Assembly (NCBI GenBank): GCA_029449245.1
Contig: JANATF010000003.1
Location: forward strand, 682,001 to 746,000
Length of the DNA: 64,000 nucleotides
Origin: Mortierella alpina
Taxonomy: Eukaryota > Mortierellomycota > Mortierellomycetes > Mortierellales > Mortierellaceae
Reading direction: 5' to 3'
Below, in pieces: positions 9,898 to 19,600 of the stretch. Each line of letters starts with the position of its first letter. Within the stretch, counting starts at the first letter, position 1. Under the pieces are notes generated by a model. The model did not search any database. It worked only from the letters and a program-made list of their open reading frames with translations, and was not told where the DNA came from. The position numbers were made by a program, and so were the translations under genes.

Positions 9898-12800
9898 TTA
9901 GGTGGGGAAATTAGTGTCCGTCGTCAGGTCTGCTGCGGGTGTAGGCGGTTGGTGTCGCGCCTCCCTTTTGCGTCGCTCCTCCATCTGTGCCAAAACTTGA
10001 GTGAGCGCGATGTCAACGGCGCTTAGAACTCTCGTGTTGTCAAAGATCTGATTCTCACGGATGAAGGCGAAGTGGTGACGCCAGATGGTGGCCAAGATGG
10101 ATCCGAGCAGGAGGATGATGGGTACGTTGTTGAAAGGTGTCAGTGTCTCTGGTCGGGGGAAAAAGAGACGTTCAACCTGATCGGCTGTCCAAGTGTGATC
10201 TTTGATGTACTTGGTCAGCGCTCCTTGCCAGACCGCGAGCTTCTGGGGGCAGCTGAAGAGGAGGTGTTGGTCCGTTTCGATCGCATTATTGCAGATACGA
10301 CAGATGGGCTCTACCACGTCTGGGATGATTGCATGAAGACGGACGCCAGAGGGGAGTTTGTTAATTAAAAGGCGCCACCAGACGTTGCGAACGTTGTGGG
10401 GCATCTCAGCCCTCCAGAAACCAGTCCAAAAACGGGCCGTGAATGGCGGTGGGGCTGGGTCCATGGGAGGGTTTTGAGGTTGTGGTGCGGGGGGTTGGTA
10501 GATCCTGTCGAAGGCAGCACGGCGGAAAATCCTCGTACTCGCGATCCCAAAGGCGCCTTTTCTGGAGTCGTCGACGATAATGGCATTAATGTGGTCAGCC
10601 AGGTCGTCCTCCAGTAACAGTGGTCCAATGTTATCCAGTGCTCGTTGTAGCACCGGGTGAGGGGTGAAATGGTGGTTTCTGATATTGTCCTCCAGGGCTC
10701 TCCTGTGTCTGTGACCAGCAACCCGTTCAGCTGAAGGAATGAACTCCAGATGTCCCTCTGTCTGTTCAGCGTTCGTCCAAAAGGGCCTGAGGACATGATC
10801 TGTACGCCAGGCGGGTGGGTGTGGTACAGGAACGCCGTCCGCGTCTAGCCATTGCGGAAGCAACGTGGCCAGCATGGTGCCGAAGGGCGCTGCCTCAGCC
10901 TCGGCTTGAGTCCAGGAAGTCGAGGGGATCGTCTTCATGGACTGCACCAAGCCTCGGAGGATCGAGTGCGGGCGGAAGTACTTCTTTCCAGGAGTCAGAT
11001 AGAAGTCTGGGTTCGTAAAGGGAGCAAGAGGGTAGTCAGAGGAGGTTTGTTTGCATAGCATATCTTTGAAGAGGGAAGCCATGAATGAGGTGGAATCAGA
11101 GCAGATCCTCTGCACCGCACGGAGTTGAAAGGCCAATGCCTGAGACCCAATGTCGACAAGTCCAAGTCCCCCCTGAGAGCGTCGTAGGCAGATGAAGTCC
11201 CACGATGGGGCAGGGAAAAAGGGCAAAGTGAACTTGCGTATCGATCCTTGTACTTTCCTCGTCCATGAGCGGGTTGGGGGTTGGACCGAAATGACATGCC
11301 AAAGTCTGGAGAGCAGGAGAGAGTTGGCAATCAGACCTCTTCCCATGACTGAGAGCTGGCGTCCATGTAAGGCGTTGATGTGGTGTTTGATCTTGGTGTG
11401 GATATTGTCATAGAATGAGTCTCGTTGCTGTCGGGTCAGGGCAAGGGGGAATCCCAGATACGTTAGAGCATTCTCGGCTCGTTTGGAGTGGATGTGGACG
11501 TGATCCTGCTGCAGAGCGTGCGAGAGTGCGCCCGCGCTTTTGAATAATAGGAAGGCAACAGTCTTCTTCAAATTCAGTCGCGCATTCGATGCTCGTCCAA
11601 AGGTGTCCATGATTCCTTTCAGGCAAGTCCATTCGTCAACGGTCCGGATGGCTGTCCACAGATCGTCCGCATAGGCCATCAATTTCAGGGGTTCCGCTCG
11701 TGCATGGTCGCAGAGTTTGATCCCTTCTATCTCTGGACAGGCGAGGATCGTGCGGAGGAGAGGTTCGATGGCAATGTTATAGAGGAGAGGTGAGAGTGGG
11801 TCACCTTGTCTCAGTCCACGTTGTTGTGCGAATGGTTGAGCTAGGTAACCGTTGATGTTGAGGTTGATGTGGGTGTTGAAGAACAGAGTGAAGATAGAAT
11901 CGATGAGGCCTGTTGGGAAACGCATCCGTTCCATGACTGCACGCAGGTATGTTGGGTGCACCCGGTCGTATGCCTTTTCCTGATCAAAAAGGATGCCAAC
12001 GCCGTCGATCTTGTATCTCTCGCAGTGTTCTCTAAAGGCTGCCATGACCAGTCCATTGTCCGATATCTTCCTTCCAGGCACAAATCCTGTTTGAAAGGGG
12101 GTGATCAGAGTGTCCATTGGTCCGTGGAGGCGTAGGGTGATGATTTTAGTGAAGAGTTTCGCGTCCGAGTTGATGAGTGATAAAGGTCGCCAGTTTGCAA
12201 GGTCCGCGGCATCCCCTTTCTTGTACAACAGTATCATACAGGTCTGGAGCCATGACTGTGGCATCTTCGCGTCCGTGAGCGCCTCTGTCATGACGCTGGC
12301 AAGGAGAGAAGCAACACCGTTAATGGACAAGAGATAACCATATAGCTCAATAGGGAATCCGTCCATGCCGGGTGCTTTCTCCCGCGCACTCTTTTCCAAG
12401 CTGAACACGATGTTTTCTGGGGTGATGTTGCGCATGAGGTACTCTCGATCGTCGTCCGAGACTGTCGCTGACTCAGGAACATGCGACAGCAAGGAGTCAA
12501 TGGCACCTTGGTCAACCGGATCCGGGGTGTATAGTTTCTGGTAAAATGCTTTGCCGACGTTGCACAGGTCGTTAGGGGTGTGTACAGTGTCCGTCGAGTT
12601 TGGCACTTTCAGGTGGGTGATGGTGCGTTTGGTGGCCCTGGACTTGAGTACACGGAAAAAATACTTGCTGCATCGTTCGCCGAATTCGCGCCATTTCATC
12701 TGCGTTCGTAAAGCCCATCCAGTCATAGATTCTTCCAGGAGTCCATCGAGTCGTCTCTCGATCTCCTGCCACTGAGCCTCTAGTTCCTGGATGTAGACCG

Positions 12801-13791
12801 TGTTGGGGTTGGGAGATCCTTCTTGCCATTTGATGCGCCGAAGGAGGTGTTGACGTTCTTTTTGGAGTCGTTGAGAGAGCTGTTTTTTGTCCTTGGCTCT
12901 CTGGGTACCCGCCCGTTGGAGCGCCTCCTGCAGTGAGAGTTTCAGTTGATCCCAGGCCACTTGAGGAGGCAGCCCCTCTAGGTCCTGTAGGTCACGCTGT
13001 ACGATCTCCTTCAGGTGCGTCTGCAATTGTTCGTCTCGCAGCAGGGATATGTTCAGTCGCCACACTCCCGGTCCCGTTTCCAGTGCTTCTAGGCTCAGGT
13101 TGCAGGATAGCATGGAGTGGTCAGTCCAGTCGCTATGGAGATAGGTGTGTGACGGGGCAGAAACACGTTCCGCTAGCGGTGGTGACATGAAAATATAGTC
13201 GATGGTGGTTTGAGTATGGCGGTTGTTAAAAGTGTGGATGGGTAGACTGTTGTAGGTGTTGAGTGTGTTGATAGTATGCTGGTTGAGCCATGTCTTCCAG
13301 GCCGCAGGTGCTGAGTTACGCTTGTGATGGTGGTAGTTGAAATCCCCCATGACGATGATGTCCTCGCCTGGCGACTGGAAGAAAGGCAGTTCGAGAAGAT
13401 TGTTGAAAAAAGTGTTGCGTTGGCGGGTGGCCCCCGAAGGCGCATAGATGGCACAGATGTCAAACAGAGTCTGGTCACCAGTGTCCATCGAGCCGATTGA
13501 GGCAAAAATGGCTCGTTCGTCTAGAAGGACGTACGAGGACAAGATTGTGAGTTTGGGGTGTAACAGTAGGAGTGCGCAGTGGGAGGTCCAGATGCTTTGG
13601 TGTGCGTGAAGTGAGGTGTCGAGGTGTTGTAGTAGTGGGTTGTCTTTTGGGTCAATTGATGTCTCTTGTAGCGCTAAGACGTCGATCCGCTGGGTAGTCA
13701 GATATTTGTGAAAATTTCTGGTGCCTGTGCGGTTGGTCGTCTTGTTGATGGTGCGTGCGTTGAGTGTAGCGATCTTGAGCGACTTTTTCAT
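9898..13791 (-). CDS. LINE ORF2: AP-type endonuclease and reverse transcriptase
   Basis: 1,297-aa protein that nicks target DNA and primes reverse transcription on it. The N-terminal endonuclease shows TLNARTI, ALQET, MGDFN, TTIDYIF and SDWTDHSML. The central reverse transcriptase shows NWRPLSLINSDAKLFTKII, FQTGFVPGRKISDNG, the motif A Asp in FDQEKAYDRV, LRQGDPLSPLLYN, and the catalytic pair in MAYADDL. The C-terminus carries a CRICNNAIETDQHLLFSC segment (C-x2-C, His, Cys) like the zf-RVT region of L1-type elements. I see no RNase H domain. The start lies 5 nt after the ORF1 stop in another frame, so translation by reinitiation is plausible. All key residues are present and no stop or frameshift breaks it. 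Confidence 0.97.
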   Translation of the reverse strand: MKKSLKIATLNARTINKTTNRTGTRNFHKYLTTQRIDVLALQETSIDPKDNPLLQHLDTSLHAHQSIWTSHCALLLLHPKLTILSSYVLLDERAIFASIGSMDTGDQTLFDICAIYAPSGATRQRNTFFNNLLELPFFQSPGEDIIVMGDFNYHHHKRNSAPAAWKTWLNQHTINTLNTYNSLPIHTFNNRHTQTTIDYIFMSPPLAERVSAPSHTYLHSDWTDHSMLSCNLSLEALETGPGVWRLNISLLRDEQLQTHLKEIVQRDLQDLEGLPPQVAWDQLKLSLQEALQRAGTQRAKDKKQLSQRLQKERQHLLRRIKWQEGSPNPNTVYIQELEAQWQEIERRLDGLLEESMTGWALRTQMKWREFGERCSKYFFRVLKSRATKRTITHLKVPNSTDTVHTPNDLCNVGKAFYQKLYTPDPVDQGAIDSLLSHVPESATVSDDDREYLMRNITPENIVFSLEKSAREKAPGMDGFPIELYGYLLSINGVASLLASVMTEALTDAKMPQSWLQTCMILLYKKGDAADLANWRPLSLINSDAKLFTKIITLRLHGPMDTLITPFQTGFVPGRKISDNGLVMAAFREHCERYKIDGVGILFDQEKAYDRVHPTYLRAVMERMRFPTGLIDSIFTLFFNTHINLNINGYLAQPFAQQRGLRQGDPLSPLLYNIAIEPLLRTILACPEIEGIKLCDHARAEPLKLMAYADDLWTAIRTVDEWTCLKGIMDTFGRASNARLNLKKTVAFLLFKSAGALSHALQQDHVHIHSKRAENALTYLGFPLALTRQQRDSFYDNIHTKIKHHINALHGRQLSVMGRGLIANSLLLSRLWHVISVQPPTRSWTRKVQGSIRKFTLPFFPAPSWDFICLRRSQGGLGLVDIGSQALAFQLRAVQRICSDSTSFMASLFKDMLCKQTSSDYPLAPFTNPDFYLTPGKKYFRPHSILRGLVQSMKTIPSTSWTQAEAEAAPFGTMLATLLPQWLDADGVPVPHPPAWRTDHVLRPFWTNAEQTEGHLEFIPSAERVAGHRHRRALEDNIRNHHFTPHPVLQRALDNIGPLLLEDDLADHINAIIVDDSRKGAFGIASTRIFRRAAFDRIYQPPAPQPQNPPMDPAPPPFTARFWTGFWRAEMPHNVRNVWWRLLINKLPSGVRLHAIIPDVVEPICRICNNAIETDQHLLFSCPQKLAVWQGALTKYIKDHTWTADQVERLFFPRPETLTPFNNVPIILLLGSILATIWRHHFAFIRENQIFDNTRVLSAVDIALTQVLAQMEERRKREARHQPPTPAADLTTDTNFPT

Positions 13792-13796
13792 TGGGA

Positions 13797-15104
13797 TTAT
13801 AAAGTGGACGGTTTGATCGAGGCTTGACTCAGCTGGGCGACGCTGTACGAGCCCGCGTAGGATGTGGCCCGCGGTTGTCGACGCGTCGCGATGGTGGGTG
13901 TGAGTGTGGGTGTGGATGTGGCGTCGGGAGTGGAAGTGGCGGGCACGTTGTCCTGAGTGGTGTCAGGGGAAGGGTCTTCAACGGCATCATAAAAGGGTTG
14001 TTCACTTCCCGATGAAGCATTGAGAGAATGCAAAGAGGGTAAGAGGTTATTGGTACTTCCCGTTGAAGTCCCACAACCGTGTGGGGCCAAGGCATGGTGT
14101 CTTCCATCAACAGCGGGCGTGCCTGCTTGCGCGGCGAGCAAAGTGGGGCTTGCTTCGGACTGGGTTCCAGCGGTGCTGTCCGCGGTCACGGCTCCTGTCC
14201 TGTGGGCCTCCTGTTGATAGTAGTTGTCAGACGTGTTCGTGTTGATCACGCCCTCCATAGCGCTGTCCTGTTGCACAGCCTTCAGGCGCTTCTTGCCGTT
14301 GCGCTTTTTACGTTTGGGTTGAGGCTTAGGATTATTTACGTTTGGCGCAGGTTGGGCGTTGTCGGCCTTGGTGTTGTTGGTGGCGTTGTGGGGGGTGCTG
14401 AGAGTGTCGGTGGCAGTTTTGGTGTTAATGAAAAGTCGATGACCGAAGTCAAGGATCTCGGGAACGGGGACTCTGTTGACGGGCTGTCCATCCTTGTCCA
14501 CTTTGCCCTGGAGTATGACATATCCGTCCCAGGTGTAAACTTTACGGGGGTTGTTTGCAATCGTGTAATAGTATCGCCCAATCTCAGCAATGCTACCATA
14601 GGGCTCAAAAGCCTTGGTGAATTGTTCAACCGTGATGGAATGGGGGGCGAAGCGGTAGTTGACTCTCCACAAGTCCACAGAGGAATGAATGGGAACGCAA
14701 GGGGCATAGGTGCGGCCATTGATTGTCAGGCCTTGGTGTTTTCGAATGGTTTCGTAGTGCAAGGTGTCGTCAACAGTGATAAAAAACTGGACGGACGTGG
14801 GGAAGGTGCGGTGGTGGAAGCTATCCACATAGGTGTAGGTGTTCAGGATCTGGGTGAGGACCTCGTCATGGTTGGAGTCTTTGCGAGGGAGGGTGTAGAC
14901 GAGGGTTTGGGGAACTGGCGACTTGACATGCAGGTTCATTCCCTCCGGAATGGCCTGGCTTCGAAAAAAAGTTTCGCACTTTTTGGTGCGAGCAGGGGCA
15001 GGGGATGGGGAATGGTGATTGCTTTTGAGCTTAGACGCATACGACACCGCCATGGTGTCATTGGCGTTGGAGCTACCCCCCACGTTAATGTTGCCGTGGG
15101 ACAT
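13797..15104 (-). CDS. LINE ORF1: putative RNA-binding protein
   Basis: 435-aa protein from the first ATG of the element, in the usual place of an ORF1 nucleic-acid-binding chaperone. Residues ~60-220 look globular, with an alpha/beta pattern that could be an RRM-like fold (FAPHSITVEQFTKAFEPYG, DGYVILQGKV). A basic run (PKRKKRNGKKRLK) follows near residue 265, then a long Ser/Thr/Pro/Ala-rich tail. No CCHC zinc knuckle is seen. The assignment rests on position and basic character; no domain is recognised with certainty. Confidence 0.85.
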   Translation of the reverse strand: MSHGNINVGGSSNANDTMAVSYASKLKSNHHSPSPAPARTKKCETFFRSQAIPEGMNLHVKSPVPQTLVYTLPRKDSNHDEVLTQILNTYTYVDSFHHRTFPTSVQFFITVDDTLHYETIRKHQGLTINGRTYAPCVPIHSSVDLWRVNYRFAPHSITVEQFTKAFEPYGSIAEIGRYYYTIANNPRKVYTWDGYVILQGKVDKDGQPVNRVPVPEILDFGHRLFINTKTATDTLSTPHNATNNTKADNAQPAPNVNNPKPQPKRKKRNGKKRLKAVQQDSAMEGVINTNTSDNYYQQEAHRTGAVTADSTAGTQSEASPTLLAAQAGTPAVDGRHHALAPHGCGTSTGSTNNLLPSLHSLNASSGSEQPFYDAVEDPSPDTTQDNVPATSTPDATSTPTLTPTIATRRQPRATSYAGSYSVAQLSQASIKPSTL

Positions 15105-15477
15105 GGGAAAGAGTTTTACAAACTGTCTTATTGGCCTTGTTTTGTGTTCCGAAAATAGTAACGTGCAAACCCGATCGTTCCAAGATCAAGTTTGACGAGC
15201 TTGGCAACACGACCACTGGTCGCAGTTTGAAAGCGTCATACTTGGCCCTATGACTACCCCAATAACGCAGGACTAACCCATAAGAGCTATCGGTCTGGGG
15301 AAAGGATCTTGCCAGAGGAGCATTTGGATCATAGAACCCTTTGATTATGACCCATGCTTTCGGAAAATATAGCGACCTATCGAATTGCTGCTCTTTCAGC
15401 CAGTCAGGAACGTGAGTGGGAGACCATTTGGTGGCACACTTAATAACAGCTGAGCTATTCAACCCAACTGTTACCAT
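15085..15477 (-). pseudogene. Small ORF interrupted near its 3' end by the LINE
   Basis: Unrecognised globular-looking protein. From the ATG at 15477 it reads 120 residues (for example WLKEQQFDRSLYFPKAW and SSYGLVLRYWGSHRAKYDAF) up to the LINE junction at 15118. Before insertion the frame would have continued at 9641 for nine residues to a stop at 9612-9614, giving 129 aa. Now it runs 33 bp into the LINE and stops, gaining a foreign tail of ten residues (KTLSHVPRQH). So the insertion replaced only the last nine residues and all of the original 3' end and poly-A site. A stop two codons before the ATG shows the frame begins here, unless an upstream exon exists. Function unknown. Protein activity may survive. 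Confidence 0.6.
15118..15134. repeat. Target-site duplication, LINE 5' side
   Basis: Second identical copy of the 17-bp target acaaactgtcttattgg. It lies inside the interrupted minus-strand ORF, where it encodes the end of NKANKTVC. Confidence 0.95.
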
Positions 15478-16144
15478 TTTTCAAGACTCGACCCTCAGAA
15501 CCACCCATCCCCCCACCGCCGTATCGCTCAACCTGGTCTCCCAAGAATCTGAACCCAACACATCCCCCGCTGGCGACGAGCATGATCTTCTTCCTGTCAA
15601 ATTTCGCTCTCCTTGCGATGGACCTTGAGAGTAAAAATAAACAACGGCATGATGATCTTGCCGAGGTTTGTTCAGTGTCCACCGGCGACCCGTTCACGTC
15701 ATCTTCAAGTGTGGAATTGTGAGAGTGATCGAGAGACCAGCATATCTCTTCAAGCACAGCCAATATCGAGAAAATGTATTTTCCCCCAGAATATCGCACA
15801 TACAGCAGCCTCGAGCAATTTCTCTTCCGGTGGCACATTGCACAGGCCTTTCAATGGCATGAGACGGATCACGTCAGACATAAGTGCCAGCAAAAAGAGG
15901 TATCGAAAAACGAATGCGCTATCAGAGAGAGAGAGCTCCGGGGGACCCGACGGCTCCCAATGGCTATCTGATAGTCTGGGTAGCAGCGCCAGGCACGCGA
16001 TGCGATCAGTGAGGACTTTTAGCGCGCTTCACGGGTGTTTCTGCAGCAATGTGGTCACAAAGTGTAAGGCTCGGAATGATCTTCTGGCCAAGCGCAGGCT
16101 GTTGACCGAGAATTGGCAAGACCGACTCTTGAGTTGACAGCACC
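15478..16144. other. Intergenic, no supported gene
   Basis: Several open frames on both strands, none with recognisable domains. It may hold the promoter and leader of the interrupted ORF. Confidence 0.5.
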
Positions 16145-16681
16145 ATGGCAAGTTTATTTTCCCCTAGGCCTTTGATGACGAAAACTTTTTCGGGCTGGAG
16201 AAAGAAGGAGCCTATTGAGGTGGGGTCGGGTACGACGATTCTGCCAAAAATTCTGCAAGACTCCATGTCGGCCGAGGATCTCAAGAAGGAGCAGGATCGC
16301 ATTTTTGAGCAAGAGGGGATCAAGATCCGAGATGTTGAACGTTTGCAGTACTCTAAGGTGTTCAAGACGGTCTTTGCCGATGACATGAGCACCTACCCGG
16401 AAAAGCTGAGGAAGGAAGGAAGGCAGAGACCCTTGCCCCGGCTGTGGGTTCAATCTCTGGACGCCGGACCAGACCTTCTGTGTCATCTGCGGACAGTGGC
16501 CAGCGCGCGTCCTCCCGCTCCCAGAAGAGATTGCAAAGACAAGCGAGAACTCCGAATAAACATGAAAATGAGTTGCAAATCTGATATTGTAAGTGAGGAG
16601 AGTGTAGGTACTAATACATACTATTTACACCTACGGCTCTTCCAGAGATATCTGTTTGCTGAAAGCGCCGCGTTGTTCTAA
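16145..16681 (+). CDS. Hypothetical protein or gene remnant
   Basis: 178-codon frame. The first ~90 residues look like real protein, a charged helical stretch such as SMSAEDLKKEQDRIFEQEG and YSKVFKTVFADDMSTYPEKL. After about 16425 this frame becomes unconvincing, while another plus-strand frame continues in an Arg/Ser-rich sequence to a stop near 16570. That suggests a frameshift or a missed intron. The 3' part overlaps the end of the NLR gene on the other strand. Family not recognised; it could be a decaying gene. Confidence 0.35.
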   Translation: MASLFSPRPLMTKTFSGWRKKEPIEVGSGTTILPKILQDSMSAEDLKKEQDRIFEQEGIKIRDVERLQYSKVFKTVFADDMSTYPEKLRKEGRQRPLPRLWVQSLDAGPDLLCHLRTVASARPPAPRRDCKDKRELRINMKMSCKSDIVSEESVGTNTYYLHLRLFQRYLFAESAALF

Positions 16682-19600
16682 GAGTTTCCTATTTGTACCG
16701 ATTAAACCCTGCGTGTTCAAGATGTTGGAATCTGATACAACAAGCTGGTCATGCGAAGAGCTCCAGACTAGGTGCACAGACACAGGATGGCAGGTTCCTT
16801 TGACCTTCCACATACGAACAGATTTATCGCCACAGCCAGTTGATAAGTAGCAGCCGTCCGCGGTTGCGTTCCATGCGATTGACGAGATCCCACCATGGAA
16901 ATCCTTTACAGTAGCCAAACAAAGACCTGATTTCACATCCCAGAGCCGCACTGTCTTGTCGCCACTGCCCGAGGCAATCTGCTGGCCGCTTGGCGAAAAC
17001 ACCACGCTGTTCACAGGTCCGGTGTGGCCGCTTAGGATAGCACCAGAAGCACCGGTTTGTGCGTCCCAGAGCCGCACCGTGTTGTCGGAACTGCCCGAGG
17101 CAATCTGCTGGCCGCTTGGCGAAAACACCACGCTGTAAACCAAGTTGGTGTGGCCACTTAGGATGGCACCAGGTTTTTTTTCATTTTTTTTCAGGATGGC
17201 ACCAGGTGCACCGGGTTGTGCGTCCCAGAGTAGCACCGTGTTGTCGTGACTGCCCGAGGCAATCTGCTGGCCGCTTGGCGAAAACACCACGCTGTTCACA
17301 GGTCCGGTGTGGCCGCTTAGGATAGCACCAGGTGCACCGGTTTGTGCGTCCCAGAGCCGCACCGTGTTGTCGTGACCGCCCGAGACAATCTGCTGGCCGC
17401 TTGGCGAAAACACCACGCTATAAACAGAGCCAGTGTGGCCGCATAGGATGGCACCAGGTGCACCGGTTTGTGCGTCCCAGAGCCGCACCGTGCTGTCGTA
17501 ACTGCCCGAGGCAATCTGCTGGCCGCTTGGCGAAAACACCACGCTTCTAACAAAAGAGGTGTGGCCGCTTAGGATAGCACCAGGAGCACCGGTTTGTGCG
17601 TCCCAGAGCCGCACCGTCTTGTCGGAACTGCTCGAAGCAATCTGCTGGCCGCTTGGCGAAAACACCACGCTGTAAAGCCAGCCGGTGTGGCCGCTTAGGA
17701 TGGCACCAGGTGCACCGGTTTGTGCGTCCCAGAGCCGCACCGTCTTGTCGTCACTGCCCGAGGCAATCTGATGGCCGCTTGGCGAAAACACCACGCTTCT
17801 AACAAAGGAGGTGTGGCCGCTTGGCGAAAACACCACGCTTCTAACAAAGGAGGTGTGGCCGCTTAGGATGGCACCAGGTGCTCCGGTTTGTGCGTCCCAG
17901 AGCCGCACCGTCTTGTCGGAACTGCTCGAAGCAATCTGCTGGCCGCTTGGCGAAAACACCACGCTGTAAAGCCAGCCGGTGTGACCGCTTAGGATGGCAC
18001 CAGGTGCACTGGTTTGTGCGTCCCAAATCCGCACCGTGTTGTCGGAACTGCCCGAGGCAATCTGATGGCCGCTTGGCGAAAACACCACGCTTCTAATCCA
18101 GTCGGTGTGGCCGCTTAGGATGGCACCAGGAGCACCGGTTTGTGCGTCCCAGAGCCGCACCTTGTTGTCGTCACTGCCCGAGGCAATCTGCTGGCCGCTT
18201 GGCGAAAACACCACGCTGTTCACAGGTCCGGTGTGGCCGCTTAGGATAGCACCAGGTGCACCGGTTTGTGCATCCCAGAGCCGCACCGTGTTGTCGTCAC
18301 TGCCCGAGGCGATCTGCTGGCCGCTTGGCGAAAACACCACGCTGTTCACAGGTCCGGTGTGGCCGCTTAGGATAGCACCAGGTGCACCGGTTTGTGCGTC
18401 CCAGAGCCGCACCGTGTTGTCGTCACTGCCCGAGGTAATCTGCTCGCCGCTTGGCGAAAACACCACGCTGTTAACAGAGGAGGTGTGGCCGCTTAATTTG
18501 CGTGTCTTCTCCCAAGTTGCGGTGTTGTACAAGCTAATTGTGCCACTGTGGAGGCCCACAGCATGTGTCTTCCCGTCTAGAGAGTACGCGCACGATAACA
18601 CATGGCTTTCTTCCTCGAGATACGGATATTCGCCAAATCGGACTTCCTCCATCTGCGCGTTGCTCAAATCTGCCTGACGCAACCAGATATTGCGAAGGTT
18701 GGCGGTTCTCAAATCTGCTCCCTGTAGTTGAGCTGAATCGAACTGTCCACCACTCAGGTCCGCACCTGGAATTCGAATAGCTGCTAGATTGGCCCCATTG
18801 AATAACACACCGGCCCTAACCAAGATAGTAATGGCATTGGTTGCTGCTTGGCTAGCCGAAGCGTCTGTTTTCGATTGCTCGACAAATTGATGAAGTCGTT
18901 GTCGGAACCTAGAATCGTCTTGGGCGTGCTCGGCTAGGAATTGGACAATCGACGGCTCCGTGACAAGAGTCCTTTGGCTTAGAGGGTGTTCGGCCAGATC
19001 TCGAGAAACATCAGACAGTGCATTTGACTCACTGGTCTCTCGTATGTGTCGAGAGTAAAAGTACTCTAACAACGAGCGATGAAGGAAACGGTGCTGGACA
19101 CCTGAACGCGACAGAGGACTGGACTCTCGGAGGAGCGTGATATCTGGTTTTGGTCCGAAGAACTCGACCTTCCATGTCCCTTTGTCGCTTCTTTGCGTGT
19201 ACTGGACAACTGGATTTCCGTCCTGCTCCTTGAATATGGCAGCCGCGAGGTTCTTGAGAAAGTCCACGGCGATTGCGGCAAAATCGTCCTCAAGTAGTTC
19301 CTGTCGTGCGCTGTCTGCTTCCACCGATAGTTTGATCGTCCTCAGTCGTCGTTTGCTGATGTCCAGCCATTGATCGATAAAAGAGTTGTAGAGAGTCAGA
19401 CGAGTCACTTTGAGCTTGGTGATATCGGTTCCGTCCTTGACCACGCCAGGCAATGCACTCAGAGACAGAGAAAGAAGAAAAGGGTTCTTGACCAGCTCCA
19501 TCAAGTTGGGGATCGACCTCAGCTTATCCAAGTAGTTCTCAGAGCTCCAGACGGGTCTATCACCAATCAGCTTGTGTACCTCTGGATCTCGCACAAACTG

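Larger units (their letters stand above)
9659..15117 (-). mobile_element. Non-LTR retrotransposon (LINE), apparently full length
   Basis: 5,459-bp element bounded by a perfect 17-bp target-site duplication. On the minus strand it has only 13 bp before the ORF1 ATG, then ORF1, a 5-nt gap, ORF2, a 3' UTR of about 220 bp with AATAAA at 9686-9681, and a short A-run (T10 at 9659-9668). Both ORFs are open from start to stop. Perfect flanking repeats and intact frames argue for a recent insertion. The very short leader could mean slight 5' truncation or a promoter inside ORF1. It lies in the sense direction of the small ORF it interrupts. Confidence 0.95.

Noticed and set aside
14079-15158. 359-codon plus-strand frame antisense to LINE ORF1
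   Set aside because: Shadow of ORF1; Val/Gly-rich composition typical of an antisense frame.
15613-16137. 174-codon plus-strand frame
   Set aside because: No domain, atypical composition and overlap with other equally open frames; treated as noncoding.
16930-18500. WD40 DNA repeats considered as a CRISPR-like or satellite array
   Set aside because: The 126-bp periodicity equals the 42-residue WD40 unit and stays in frame throughout the NLR.
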